Assembly (NCBI GenBank): GCA_022559985.1
Contig: JAFJTR010000033.1
Span: 189,247 to 253,246, forward strand
DNA from: Parastagonospora avenae f. sp. tritici 18332-5
Taxonomy: Eukaryota > Ascomycota > Dothideomycetes > Pleosporales > Phaeosphaeriaceae
Direction: 5' to 3'
Length of the DNA: 64,000 bases
Shown here: positions 36,167 through 47,889 of the stretch, in pieces
How the letters are laid out: each line of letters starts with the position of its first letter
How positions within the stretch are numbered: the first letter of the stretch is position 1
The notes under the pieces: model-generated
Database searches by the model: none
What the model was told of the DNA's origin: nothing
Seen by the model: the letters and a program-made list of their open reading frames with translations, nothing else
Program-made: the position numbers and the translations under genes

Positions 36167-38536
36167 CTAAAGCGGCGGCAGCACCTCTCTACAATTCGGG
36201 CACATGAGCCTGTACCTCATCCACCCTTCAAGACACCCCGTATGGAAAACATGCCGACAAGGCGTGACCATATACATCCTCCTCTGCAAAATCATGCCCG
36301 TACCACCCATGCCCTCCTCCGCGCCTCCCGCAGGAATAACCGGCACCTCAACATCCTGCGCGCAAATACTGCAATCAAACACCTTCTTATTTTTCGCCTT
36401 GTCCTTTGATTCACCTGTGGGTCTAGTAGAAGTGGGCGAGTCTGAAGTGGTGATATTGAGCGGCATTGTCGCGCCCTCTTCGTCCTCACGGAGAATCGGG
36501 TGGTAGTCGTATGCAGGCGGAACCCAATCGTTCTTGACGCACCATCTGGGTCCGAGGATTTCTTGCGTCGCGAGCATCAGGACTTGGCACCAGACCCAGC
36601 CTGCTAGGATGGCCATGCTCGTGCTATCTGTGCGCGCAAAGAGCACGTTGTCTTCCTTGAGGTAGAAGTACGACACGGGGATTATGCGCACGATAGATGT
36701 GCCGATGACGTAGTCCCAGCGCAGAGCGCGGCGGCAGTTGCGCATTGTGTTGCGGTAGATTTGGGGCACCCAGAAGGAGAGGTACAGGAAGGAGAGCATG
36801 GAGAAGTAGATGCTACGGTAAGTTGTGCGCGCTGTGCCGAATTGGATGGTAATGAAGAAGAGGACGATGAGGAGGAGACAGAAGCGGCTGTAGAGGGCGC
36901 CGAGTTCAGCTCGGGGGTTTGTAGTCGTTGCTGCGGTGTTGTTACCTGGTGTGGGTGTAGGCTCGTCCAGGTCGTCGTCTTGGTCGGGGGCGATGATAAT
37001 GGGTGTTGGCGGACGTGGACGAGGGGCCGTTGCCGGGAGGGGTAGGGAGTTGGGTACTAAGGCTACAGCCGGAGTAGGAGCGACAGGAGGTTGCGGTGTG
37101 GAGGGTGCTGCCGCCGCGGCTTGCTGTCTGTTTTGTCGTTCGCGCTCAGCAGCTTGGACGCCCCAGATGTCCATCAAGAACCGTAGATGTGTCAAGACCG
37201 AGAATAGAGCCAAGAAGGCGATGCTGTACAATGCCAGCTGAGATGTACCCAGAAAGAGATACATGAAGACCAGTATCAGAAACGTGAAACCGTCTCCTAG
37301 AGCCATGATAGCAATAGTATAGAAGCTGACTCTGCTGCGCATTGATGGCGTTGCAGTCTCCTTCATCTGCTGTATGAGGAAGTAGAGCTGGAAAGCGAGA
37401 CTCATAGCAAAGGCTATGATTCCATGTCTTGCTCGATCGTTGAACTGCTCCGTCTTAGATCCGACAAGATGGTGTGATTCTGACGGTGGAAAGTCTGGCG
37501 GTCCTTTCGACTCAATCACAAAGCCACAGTCTGGCGAGAAAGCGACCATGCTCATCTGCGTCGAGAGCTGTTTCGGCATCGGTGCTCCAGTCGGATACCG
37601 CATCTCATGCTCCAGCCACGCTGTGTCAATCCCATTCGCAACCGGCGCCTCTTGCAAGTACACCACAACCTCGCAATGATGCCCCTGGAACAGTCCCTCA
37701 TTCCCCCCATCCGCCGACGAAGTCCAAGGGTTCCACAGCGGAAACGCGCGATTCTGCTGCCTTTCAATCGTCTCCAGAATCGTGCGATTCAAAAACGTCT
37801 GACTGGCATCAAACAGCCTCCGATCGAACATCATATGTGGCAGTCCAAAAATGCCCGCATACCGGTCACTCGTTGTCGTCAGTACCGCCGTCCCACTCTT
37901 CAAAAAGTGCACGCCATGCGCGATGAACTCCCACCAATTCCCGCCAAAACTATCATCGTCGCCAATCACGACCTTGGCACTAATCTCCGACGTCGTCTTA
38001 TTCCTATCCGTCCGCATCTTGCCCTCGAGCTCGGTGAAATGCACCCTGATCGACCCCGCGTGGCCCGTGAGATTGCGATCGTACTCCATCAGCTGCGCGA
38101 ACGGACTGTCAGGGTTGGTCGACGAGTTGCCCATGTCGATGGGATGTCGGACTTGACTGAGCGGCGAGCGCACCCATTCGCCTTGGACGTAGCCCGAGAG
38201 ATTCTTGTAGACGGGGACGTCGTGGCCGTCGTACGCGTTATTTCCCAGTACCCGCTCACCCATCGCTTTCGCCCTTTGCCTCACGGGCTCCAGCATCTCC
38301 CACGCAAAGCCATCCTCCTTCCGCAACCCGGTGACGTTCAGCCATTTGTCATTGCGTGAATCGAAATCGCCATAGTGCGTGCTGTTCAGGACCCCGAGGT
38401 GGTCGTATTCGCGCTGGACGAGCTCTTCGTAGCGTGCGCGTGCGTTGAAGGTGGGTTGTTGCGGCTCGGGCGAGTTGATCAGGAGAAGGAGGATTATGAA
38501 GAAGAGGAAGGATCGCGGATCCCTTCTCGCTTCCAT
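36167..38536 (-). CDS. Transmembrane RING E3 ligase, Dsc1/Tul1 type
   Basis: Catalytic subunit of the Golgi/endosomal Dsc (Tul1) ubiquitin ligase complex, which in fission yeast and Aspergillus is needed for SREBP activation and in budding yeast for membrane-protein quality control. A single exon of 789 residues. The N-terminal hydrophobic segment (SFLFFIILLLLI) is followed by a large luminal domain with several N-glycosylation sequons (for example NSTH, NVTG, NLSG, NRTI), then a cluster of membrane helices starting near HGIIAFAMSLAFQLYFLIQQ, interrupted by a Pro/Ala-rich cytosolic loop. A C-terminal RING-H2 (C3H2C3) occupies residues about 719-785: CSIC, TPCRHVFHTGCLEGW, CPNC. ATG 38536 is chosen because it precedes the signal segment; the open frame extends 100 codons further upstream. 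Confidence 0.93.
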   Translation of the reverse strand: MEARRDPRSFLFFIILLLLINSPEPQQPTFNARARYEELVQREYDHLGVLNSTHYGDFDSRNDKWLNVTGLRKEDGFAWEMLEPVRQRAKAMGERVLGNNAYDGHDVPVYKNLSGYVQGEWVRSPLSQVRHPIDMGNSSTNPDSPFAQLMEYDRNLTGHAGSIRVHFTELEGKMRTDRNKTTSEISAKVVIGDDDSFGGNWWEFIAHGVHFLKSGTAVLTTTSDRYAGIFGLPHMMFDRRLFDASQTFLNRTILETIERQQNRAFPLWNPWTSSADGGNEGLFQGHHCEVVVYLQEAPVANGIDTAWLEHEMRYPTGAPMPKQLSTQMSMVAFSPDCGFVIESKGPPDFPPSESHHLVGSKTEQFNDRARHGIIAFAMSLAFQLYFLIQQMKETATPSMRSRVSFYTIAIMALGDGFTFLILVFMYLFLGTSQLALYSIAFLALFSVLTHLRFLMDIWGVQAAERERQNRQQAAAAAPSTPQPPVAPTPAVALVPNSLPLPATAPRPRPPTPIIIAPDQDDDLDEPTPTPGNNTAATTTNPRAELGALYSRFCLLLIVLFFITIQFGTARTTYRSIYFSMLSFLYLSFWVPQIYRNTMRNCRRALRWDYVIGTSIVRIIPVSYFYLKEDNVLFARTDSTSMAILAGWVWCQVLMLATQEILGPRWCVKNDWVPPAYDYHPILREDEEGATMPLNITTSDSPTSTRPTGESKDKAKNKKVFDCSICAQDVEVPVIPAGGAEEGMGGTGMILQRRMYMVTPCRHVFHTGCLEGWMRYRLMCPNCREVLPPL

Positions 38537-38921
38537 CAGGGCGGTTGTGTCGCTGAGACGTGAGCCATGAAGGCTCGAGTGGTGGTACTGCGAGGAAGTG
38601 TTGGAGATGACGTTCCGAGGATGGCACCTGGGCAGCCTAAGCCTCGACCTCCGCTTCGCCGCATTCACTTGCGGTTGCGTCGTGTCATACCTCATGCAAG
38701 AATACTTCACATACGTGAGAGGCACACCGCCATACAAGTATTGCACACATACCATTAAAGAGTCAAGGGGGGTATTGAATTTCATGTATATACACCAAAG
38801 GGCGATTCGTCCCATTCCATCGTGAATCCCAAACACCCTGTAAACGCCGTGTAGACCTTTTTGCTATGCACAAGCGACAACTTCATGGACATGGGAAAGC
38901 GACCGTTCAAACATTAAAGCA
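38537..38921. other. Intergenic region, Dsc1-like promoter
   Basis: 385 bp between two minus-strand genes; the open frame of the ligase continues through it but lacks supporting protein character. Mitofusin 3' UTR is expected at 38860-38921. Confidence 0.4.
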
Positions 38922-41729
38922 TCAGTGAGTGGGGGTGGAGACAGCTGCAGGGGGTGCAGCTTCAAGGTCAACGCGCTGCACCGTCTGGCGCAGGTCATTG
39001 CTGCTGCGGACCAAGTTGCCAAAGTATTTGCGGGCGACTTCAGCCTCAGCCTTGAACTTGGTCGTCTGCTCCTTCTTGTTCTGAAGCTTCTCGACGTTTC
39101 GCTGGAGACCGATGCGGACGTCGTTTGCAGGGCCCTTGAGGGCGCGACGGATCTCAGAGCTGATGCGAAGTGCGTTTTGGTGTGTGTAGTCGATGGCTGC
39201 AAGCTGTTGAGAGAGCTTTGCACTGAGTCGGTGAGGCAGCGACTTTGGCACTGAAGAAAGGACATATGACACTCCGATGGCAACTAAAGGATCATGTTAG
39301 CAGTAGAATTGGAGGATGCTAGGGGAACACTTACGACCAGCGATGAGACCAGGAACCAAAAGTCTCTTCATGTTGTTCGTGCCCATGATCTTGGCAGCAC
39401 CGAGTGCGCCATCGAGCCAGCCAGCGCCGCCCATCAATCGGCCGCCGACCATACCGGCAACTGTGACAGCCATACTGGTACCTGCAACCTTCTCTTGTCG
39501 CTCCCATAGGCTAGCGACATCGAAGAAGTCCCAAAGCTCGATGTCGATGTCCACTTGACGAGCCAGAGCATGCACTGACTTCTTGAACATCCTCTCCGGA
39601 CGGAACATGACGTCCGCATACAGGTTGTTGCCGAGATGGAGGACGCCGATGTTCTTGATGGCATTGTAGCCCTGCACAGTTTGTGTTCGTGCATGCTCCT
39701 CGCAAAGGCGGACTGTCTCAGAAACTTCGTGCAGCATGGAGTCTCTGATATCCTCGGCATATTGGTAGGCGGAGAAGAGGCCAGGGTACTCGATGCCCAG
39801 ATCTTGCTCGCCCACCTTCTGAATGCAGCTGTTCAATGTGTCGCGCGTGTAGCCGTAGACATCTGATGTAGTGTCTTCGACCATACGCTCCACAGCCTCG
39901 CCAGCTTCAATTCTTGACTTCTTCGACTCTTCGAACTCCGGCTCGAGAGCTTCGATCTCTTTCTTCACGCGATCCAGCTCTGCCTGTGAGACATCTCGGT
40001 TGACCGTGGCCAAGTTGTTCATGTCTCCGAGAACATTGAGAAGGTAAGTCTTCGCCGGGGCCAGCTTCGATCGAGCCCTCTTTTCCAACACAAAACGTCT
40101 TAATGAGGTCTCAAGTTCGCCAAAGTCCCGCCTCTTCTCGGCTTCCTTGCCCTTGCCTTTGTCGTTCGGGTCGTCGTCGCCATCGCCATCTGGAGGCGAG
40201 CTTCCGCTTCCACTTCCACCCATTGGTATCGCGTTACTGGATACAAAATGCACCAGTTCGCTCGACTCCTTGAAAGTTGCAGGGCTAAGGCCATGGACCT
40301 GCTTGAGGATCATCTCCTGGCACCTCTCTTGGTCACGGATGACGTCGAATCCGTTGACGACCATGAAAATGTACGCCTTCTCGCGAGCCGCGTTGAAGAT
40401 GAAATTCTTGGCCGACTCAGTAAAGTGATTTGCTGCAGAAACCACAAAGACTACCACGTCAATCTCTTCCTGACGGGCAAACACTGCGGTGGTCATGACG
40501 GAATCAGCGTTGAGACCTGGTGCATCGATGAGTGCAATGTCAACTACACCGTTGTTGAGGATGGACTCGTCTACTCCACGGATATCCTGGATGTAGATCT
40601 TGCATTGCGAGAAGCGATCGTTGTCGATGACAATCTTTTCCAGATCCTTCAGGTCGAAGACGACATAGGTGCTTTCGTCGTGACGGTTGTAGGTTGAGCC
40701 GTGGGGGATGGCGTGAACCTCCTCAACACCGCCGTTCTCTCTGAAGTCGAGGACCTCACAGAATATGCTAGTACACGGCTGCTGGTCTTCGGGCAGGACT
40801 TTGCGGCGGAGAAGGGCGTTGCAGAAGGTAGACTTTCCGGCATTGAGATCTCCGGTCACCAGCACTTTGCTGGATGTATCCTCAATTCGCTCTTTGATCG
40901 AGTACAAGTGGCGAATGCTCTGCTGTATCTGTCCGTCCAGCAGAGAAGCAATCGAGCTCTTCTCTAGTGAATGGACCAGGTCCGTCTGTGTTCGGCCGCC
41001 CATTCGTAGCTCCAGCTTCAGCACAGAGAAGTCCTGGGCCAACTGTGGGGTGACGAGGCGTGGGGCTTCCTTCTCTGGCTCTGGCTCTGTGCTTGGCCCG
41101 GGGACAGGGTCGTCTCCGATGGTTGTACCCGCCCGCCTTGGTCCGCGTGGACGTTCCGGTGAGCGCATGCTCGGGTCGAAGTCGCCAATGGCAGATTGAG
41201 TGTGCTGCAGACCAGGTCGAGATTCGTTCCGGTTCTGCACTTTTTGTACCTCGGTGACTTGCACAGAGGGGTAGTGGGCGGGCCATTTCAGGTTCATCTC
41301 TTGGAAGCTCTTCAATGTGTCGATGGTGCCGTGGATGGCACGGCCGAGTGCGTTCTTGTTCTGGTTGTATCGCAGCTGCAACACATGGCTGCGCTGCTTG
41401 TCGTGCTCCGACGAGCTCGATTCGCCGTTGAGGATGGCTGAAGGTGGTTGCGACGGCCTGTCCTCGCCAATATTAGCTCGCCACGACGAGGCCGAGTCGC
41501 CTTCCATCATGCTGCCGCCGTACCCAGAGTCCTCGTCAAGCATAGACACCAAACGGGCGGCGGCCTCGGGTGTCGATCCAGAGCCGACGGTCATATATCC
41601 TGGGGCCATGCCGTGGCGGCCGGGGGTGGAGTCGCCTGAGGAGGGTCGTCTATTGTGGCGGCTGGGGGAGGGCTCCCCCGCAGAGGAGGAGCTTTTGCCT
41701 TTGCCCTTGCCGCGTTTATCGGGATGCAT
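38922..41729 (-). CDS. FZO1: Mitofusin, mitochondrial outer-membrane fusion GTPase
   Basis: Drives fusion of mitochondrial outer membranes. Exons (minus): 41729-39335 and 39283-38922; 918 residues. The first 250 residues are disordered and basic/Ser-rich. The dynamin-like GTPase domain begins with G1 GDLNAGKS (293-300), then DQQPCTS (G2 region) and IDAPGLNADS (G3). Heptad-rich regions follow (DRVKKEIEALEPEFEE), then the paired hydrophobic segments MAVTVAGMVGGRLMGG and LLVPGLIAGLAIGVSYVL (the latter spans the intron), and a final coiled coil (NVEKLQNKKEQTTKFKAEAE). This order matches Fzo1. It is divergent from VPS2 across a 432-bp promoter. Confidence 0.96.
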
Positions 41730-42161
41730 CGAGGAGGTTGATTATCGCGCGTTGGTGGGAGAGTCGGGCATGTCGTGAAGGGGGTGGAGGAGAGTGTGTT
41801 GTGGCTAGGGCGGTGAAAGATTTGGGTGTGACGTGAAGAGGCGTGACGCCGATACTGCCAGCGCTCACGCTAGCAGGGTCGCACTTACCAGGTTCAACCT
41901 GCCGCAACATGGCACCTCTTATCATTAGGCAGTAGCACAGGCTCGAGCATAGCATACCCTTATACCGACAACCTAATCAAGATTGTGGGGTTGTACTCCA
42001 AGTTTCACATCTGCTCGACTTCAACTTCGCGTGGTAGACTCATATTCGCAGTGCGCACAGAGCCGAGCATTACCGTGATACGTTCCTGAGCAATCACCTC
42101 CCCACTGTCGCCGCGCACGTCGCAGTGCACCAGCCCAGAGCCTTGCACCCAATCCGCAAAC
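41730..42161. promoter_or_regulatory. Bidirectional promoter FZO1 / VPS2
   Basis: 432 bp separate the two divergent start codons. No TATA box is evident and no ORF is supported. Confidence 0.5.
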
Positions 42162-43023
42162 ATGAATCTCGTTGAGTGGGCGTTCGGAAAGCGCATGACG
42201 CCGGCGGAGAGACTGCGAAAGCACCAGCGCGCACTCGAGAAGACACAGCGCGAACTGGACCGCGAGCGCGTGAAGCTCGAGAACCAAGAGAAGAAGCTGG
42301 TCGCGGACATCAAGAAGAGCGCAAAGAATGGACAGATGGGGCCCTTGCGCATACAGGCGAAGGATCTCGTGCGAACAAGACGGTACGCCGATATACATAG
42401 TCAAGGCCAGGCAGCACAGCTAATGTGAAGCAGGTACATCCAGAAGTTCTACCAGATGCGCACACAATTGCAGGCGATTTCGCTGCGGATACAGGTGAGA
42501 CAATGGCCTGGATAGGAATATGTAGTCTGTTCTAATTGCATGCAGACCGTGCGAAGTAATGAGCAGATGATGCAGTCGATGAAGGGCGCAACCAGTACGT
42601 TTGCCTGTAATCCTACTGCAACCATGCCTAACACTTCCCAGCACTCCTCGGCAGTATGAACAAGCAGATGAACCTCCCCGCCCTCCAGCGCATCGCAATG
42701 GAATTCGAGAAGGAGAACGACATCATGGACCAGCGGCAGGAGATGATGGACGATGCCATCGACGACGCCACAGGCATGGAGGACGAGGAAGAGAGCGAAG
42801 ACGTGGTCAACCAGGTGCTGGACGAGATAGGCATTGACCTAGGACAGGCAGTATGTATGGCACCGAGTTGGCAAATGCATATGCTAACCCCCAGCAGCTC
42901 GGCGAGACACCCAGCGGCCTGCAAAAGGCCGCCGTGCCCGAGGGCAGAGTGGCGCAAGCAGTTGGCGGGCCGGATCCTGACGATGATGATCTGCAGGCTC
43001 GCTTGGACAGCCTGAGGAGATGA
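42162..43023 (+). CDS. VPS2: ESCRT-III subunit Vps2/Did4 (CHMP2)
   Basis: Forms membrane-remodelling filaments on endosomes and recruits the AAA ATPase Vps4. Exons 42162-42382, 42434-42494, 42546-42594, 42642-42850, 42898-43023 give 221 residues. The basic N-terminal helical core (WAFGKRMTPAERLRKHQRAL, KMRTQL-like FYQMRTQLQAISLRIQ) and acidic C-terminal half (MDDAIDDATGMEDEEESED) are typical. The end DDLQARLDSLRR matches the MIM1 Vps4-binding consensus (acidic, xxL, xxRLxxLR). Four short introns all preserve phase. Confidence 0.95.
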
Positions 43024-44036
43024 TGCCTGGTGACAACTGCGCCGAAGCTTTGTATCTCTGGTGGCAGATTGATCCTCGATATCAGATGATGTCATCGCAG
43101 CTCAGGCTGAATTGATACCACGGGCGTTTGGGGGTTCTTCGTGTTCAGAATAAGGGTCCAGCAAATGCCAAGAAATGTTGACATTGCATCCAAGATGTTG
43201 CAAGCTTTCGCCGAAAGCCGCAGATGCTCACGATGGTGATTTGTTGTTTCACCGGGACATGCATAACTAAGGCTTAGCTCCAAGATGATCCTTGCCCCCT
43301 CTACCGTCGAGCCGGCAAGCAATCGATCTGGGCCTTGCTGATCGCACCCTGCGTGCGCACTGCGTACCATGGACTGAAGGAAATACCTGGCCGTGCGCTC
43401 TGGGTTTGCCCTAGGCTAACTGTCAAAGTCACCAGACGTGCGTCAGTGGTGCGTGGATACATACAGTAGGCCGCGGGCAGCCAGAAAAGGTGGGGTAGGA
43501 AGGCGACAAACACATCTCAACTCCCCCTCTAGGGACGATCAAATTCCAGGGCAGTGCAGGTTCCCGTCTTGTCATCTTAACGCCTTTGCCCCGTCTCAAA
43601 GCGCCCGTGTTCACTGCTTCCCCCTCCGCCACCCACTACTGGTACGTCACCAGCTCATGTAGCTTCCCCCCTTCACTGCTCTCCATTGTCATCAACGCTC
43701 GCATCCGCACCCCTCTGCCCTACACCTGCGCGCGATATCCCACCCGACGTCCGCCTTATCCGAGTATTTATATCGTAAGGACAATCCTCGCATCTGCATT
43801 CCTGCGCACGGCCCACATTCGTGACCCCTCCATCCGTTTCTTTGCTAACAACAACACTGCGACTTCAGAAGCATTGACGTCACCTCACACGCGCCTACAC
43901 GACTTCGAGCCCCCAGACCATCCACCTTTGTCATATCTCCCCCTCAACATAGCGCCGTCGCGAATTCTTCAACCTGGCAGGAAACAAACGACGGAGCTTC
44001 TCCTCCCAGGCTGGAGGAGGCGGCTTACTCAACCGC
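43024..44036. other. Intergenic region upstream of the PP2C gene
   Basis: About 1 kb. The last 400 bp are CT/CA-rich, as expected of a fungal promoter and leader; no ATG there opens a protein-like frame. Confidence 0.45.
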
Positions 44037-45766
44037 ATGTTCGGTTCCGGAAAGGAAGACGAAGTTGCTCCCGTAGACGGTCCGACAGCTGGTGACAACA
44101 CAAAGCCCGCCGCAGCGACTCCCCCACCTACATCTTCAATGCCCACCGACGACGCCCCTCTCAGCAGCGCGAAGCCCTCCGGCAACGGGGCCGCTTCAAC
44201 CGACAGAAAAAGCAGCGATGCCGGATCCACGCCCACCGCAGAGAAGAAGCGGCGGAGTTCTGGTGTGAGCCGCGCGCGGGACATGTTCTCGAGCGCGAAG
44301 AATTCCCTCCACCTAAGCGGTTCTCCGCCAACATCCAAATCGGCCGCATCAGAGAAGGCAGAGAAGAGTAGTGCACAAACACCCATACAAAAGCTGGGCA
44401 AGACAGATGCAGCGTTGAGTGTTCCTCAGGGCTCGCTCAACAACTCCGCCGGCGAGTCTGCGCCAGGCCCACGGTCGACTTTCCGCGTCGGTGTCACTGA
44501 AGACAAGAACAAAAAATGCAGGCGTACTATGGAGGACACACATGCATACCTGTACAACTTTCTGAGCACACCGGCGCCATCTTATAGTCAGGAGCCGCGC
44601 GGTTCGTCTGACACAGGCTCGATTCAGACAGACACGTCATTGCAACAGGTCGTTGAGACCGACAATGGATATTTTGCCATTTTCGACGGCCACGCTGGTA
44701 CCTTTGCCGCTGACTGGTGTGGAAAGAAGCTGCATTTGATCCTCGAGGACACCATAAGGAAGAATCCGAACACGCCCATCCCAGAGTTACTGGACCAGAC
44801 TTTCACGGTTGTCGACCAGCAGCTCGAGAAACTGCCCCTTAAGAACAGCGGATGCACTGCGGTTATCGCCGTGTTGAGGTGGGAGGATAGAATACCCAAC
44901 GCGCAATCGTCGACGGGTTCGGTACTGTTCGCTCCCGCCGCTGTCTCTGCTATTAAGAATGCGGAAGGTGGCGAGGATGCCCCAGTCTCGGACCCTGCGA
45001 GCGAACAGGCTGTGGAGACGAAACTACGCAGTGAGGCCAGCCGCCAGAGAGTACTGTACACGGCAAACGTGGGCGATGCGCGCATTGTCCTCTGCCGCAA
45101 TGGCCGCGCTCTTCGACTTTCGTATGACCACAAAGGCAGCGATGAGAATGAAGGGCGTCGCGTAGCAGGTGCTGGAGGATTGATACTCAACAACCGCGTC
45201 AACGGCGTTCTTGCTGTCACTCGAGCGCTTGGTGATGCGTACATGAAGGACTTGGTGACTGGCCATCCCTATACTACCGAGACTGTGATACAGGCAGATC
45301 AGGACGAATTCATGATTCTCGCCTGTGACGGAGTGAGTAGCTCATTGTAGTCCGCTGGGAATTTAGCTAACGATGACAGCTCTGGGATGTCTGCTCCGAC
45401 CAAGAAGCCGTCGATCTGATTCGCCACATTCAGGATCCCCAAGAAGCGTCGAAGAAGCTTGTTGAATATGCCCTCGCGCGTTTTTCGACCGACAACCTGT
45501 CTTGCATGGTCGTCCGTTTCGACAACAAGGCGCTCCGACAGCGCAAGAACGAGGCGACGATCGGTGTCGATGGAGACCAGGCGTCTACGAAGGGTGGGGT
45601 CACCGAAGCAGACGCCATTGTTGCGCAGGCAAGGAAGTCAATCGACGAGTCCAGCCAGTTGACGGAGAGCGCCGCGAAGGAGATAATCATGGAAGAGTCC
45701 GAGGCTGAACCAGGCCCCGAGCTCAACATGGAGGCAGCCAAGGCAGCGCAAAAGAACAAGGTGTAA
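44037..45766 (+). CDS. PP2C-type Ser/Thr protein phosphatase (Ptc1-like)
   Basis: Metal-dependent phosphatase. Exons 44037-45332 and 45380-45766 give 560 residues. The first 140 residues are Ser/Pro/Lys-rich and disordered. The PP2C domain shows RRTMEDTH (metal-binding Glu-Asp), YFAIFDGHAG (metal-binding DGH), SGCTAVIAVL, TANVGDARIVLCRNG, LAVTRALGDAYMKD and EFMILACDGLWDV (metal-binding D, crossing the intron), then FSTDNLSCMVVRF. The order and the DNLSCMVV end match the Ptc1 group. A long insert lies between TAVIAVL and the TANVGDAR strand. The C-terminal 80 residues are acidic/Ala-rich. The AMPK gamma gene follows on the same strand. Confidence 0.94.
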
Positions 45767-46234
45767 ACTGAGTGGGACGCTGGATTCCACCACCACGTTG
45801 ATATGTCTCAGCAGTGCACTTGTTCATTCAGGGCGGCTGCTATGTGCGAGCGGTCTCAAGGGCATTATCGGGGCTTCGCAAATGCGTCTTTGTATCTTCC
45901 CTCTATAGTCAAGCCTGGCGTTCGGCAGAGAAGAATATAGGTCTTTGTCCTTTCATTGAGTAGCTTGAGCAAGCAAGCTTTTCGAATTCATGCAGTACGA
46001 GCTTGCGATTTTTGAAAAATCATCCGGAATTTCAGTCGGTCCAGCGTGTCTGCAATGTGACGGGAAACGTGAAGGCAGGGCTTCATGCGATTATGCGAGT
46101 CAAGTGAATGGAGAATCCCTGTCGCGCGAGACTCGGGACACGCTAGTCCCCGCATCCATCGTCAGAGGTTCCCATCGTGACTACACAAAAGTCTCCAATG
46201 CGGTTTGCGACACAGAGCTTCGATATCCTACAAA
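45767..46234. other. Intergenic region between PP2C and SNF4 genes
   Basis: 468 bp, tandem genes. No supported ORF; presumed 3' UTR and SNF4 promoter. Confidence 0.4.
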
Positions 46235-47478
46235 ATGTCTGGCGCAGACGCGGCAGCGAACTACGCGCCTCTTGACGCGCCTGCCTTTGTTGCTCCGAAG
46301 CACCTGCTATCGCGCCCGGCCGTCTCCCCCGCCGACAAGGAACAGATAGAGGGCCTGGTGAGCTTGACGTACATGATGTAATGCGCGGGCGCTGACACAT
46401 TCACAGAGGACCATACGCGCTTTCCTAAAGGCGAGAACGAGCTACGACGTGCTTCCCATTAGCTACCGCCTAATCGTGCTGGATACGGCGCTGTTGGTGA
46501 AGAAGAGCCTCAACATCCTCAACCAGAATGGTGGGCACGGCCTGATACACAAACCGACATACGCTGACATGGCATAGGCATCGTATCAGCACCGCTATGG
46601 GACTCCAAGTCGTCGACTTTCGCCGGCCTGCTCACCACGTCCGACTACATCAACGTCATCCAGTACTACTGGCAGAACCCCGACACCCTCGCCAAAATCG
46701 ACCAGTTCCGCCTAAACAGCCTTCGAGGTCAGCAACACGTCAACCCGGCCATTACCGCTGCTAACCCTCCGCAGAGATCGAGCGATCGCTCGGCGTCAAG
46801 CCCATCGAAACCATCTCCATCCACCCCGACCGCCCCGTCTACGAAGCATGTCGCAAGATGCTCGAATCGCGCGCACGCCGCATACCCATCGTCGACAGCG
46901 ACGACGAGACACGCCGCACCATGGTTGTTAGTGTGATTACGCAATATCGCATTCTCAAGTTCATTGCGGTGAATGTCAAGGAGACGCAGAAGCTGCGGAA
47001 GCCGCTGTTCGAGATGCCAAATGTTGGCACCTACCACGATATTGCGACGGCGTCCATGGATACGCCAGTCATGGACGTGATTCACATGCTGGTCAAGAAG
47101 AACATCTCGAGCGTGCCGATTCTGGATAAGAAGGGCGTGGTTCTGAATGTCTTTGAGGCAGTCGACGTCATAGCACTTATCAAAGGCGGCGTATACGACG
47201 ACCTGAACCTCACAGTCGGCGATGCTCTACTGAAGCGCTCAGATGTATGTTTCCCTCTTTCACATCCAATTTGTTACGATTATTAACTTCAGCAGGACTT
47301 TCCTGGCATCTTCACGTGCTCACTATCAGACAATATGTCCACGATATACGACACCATCCGCAGATCACGCGTCCACCGCTTCATCGTCATTGACTCGGAA
47401 AGCAGACTCAAGGGCATCCTCACGCTCAGCGATGTCCTGGAGCATACCTTACTGGAAGGACTTGAAGATGACGAGTAG
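46235..47478 (+). CDS. SNF4: AMPK/SNF1 complex gamma subunit (four CBS domains)
   Basis: Nucleotide-sensing regulatory subunit of the SNF1/AMPK kinase, required for growth on poor carbon sources. Exons 46235-46357, 46407-46530, 46578-46727, 46775-47244, 47296-47478 give 349 residues. CBS-type segments are recognisable: TSYDVLPISYRLIVLDTALL, SAPLWDSKSSTFAGLLTTSD, RPVYEACRKMLESRARRIPI, MDTPVMDVIHMLVKKNISSV and the last RVHRFIVIDSESRLKGILTL. Length and order match Snf4. The last acceptor is a CAGCAG tandem; the model uses the downstream AG, and the other would add one Gln. It could regulate FacB/Cat8-type activators, including the one encoded at 13.7-16.5 kb. Confidence 0.96.
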
Positions 47479-47889
47479 CGCTACGTCATCGAACGCCAAC
47501 CTTTGTATCACGATTAACTCGAGGATCACGACCATGTGGCAGTGTGGTGGGGCAGGAGGATAGAAATGGAGGGGGTAATGGATGCCGATTACGGCACGGA
47601 GCCGTGTCTTCGAAGTCACGAGTATAGAGGTATATTCCCACAATGCGATTCCCACAATATGAAATGAAACGGATTCGAAATTTTGCACCTGTCTAAATTC
47701 CCAGTCCTGTATTTCCTCCTCCATGCCTGTCTAGCTTCAAATCCCTAAACACTGCGCTGAGAACTAAAAAGCAAGTCCACACCCAGATCCCACAGCAGGG
47801 CATTCTCCGCTCATATCGACCGACTCCAAACACCGCGCTAACACATCCCCGCCGCATTCTAGCACTACTAACATTCCAAGTCAAACGCA
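47479..47889. other. Intergenic region between convergent genes
   Basis: About 410 bp of 3' flanks; no supported ORF. Confidence 0.4.
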
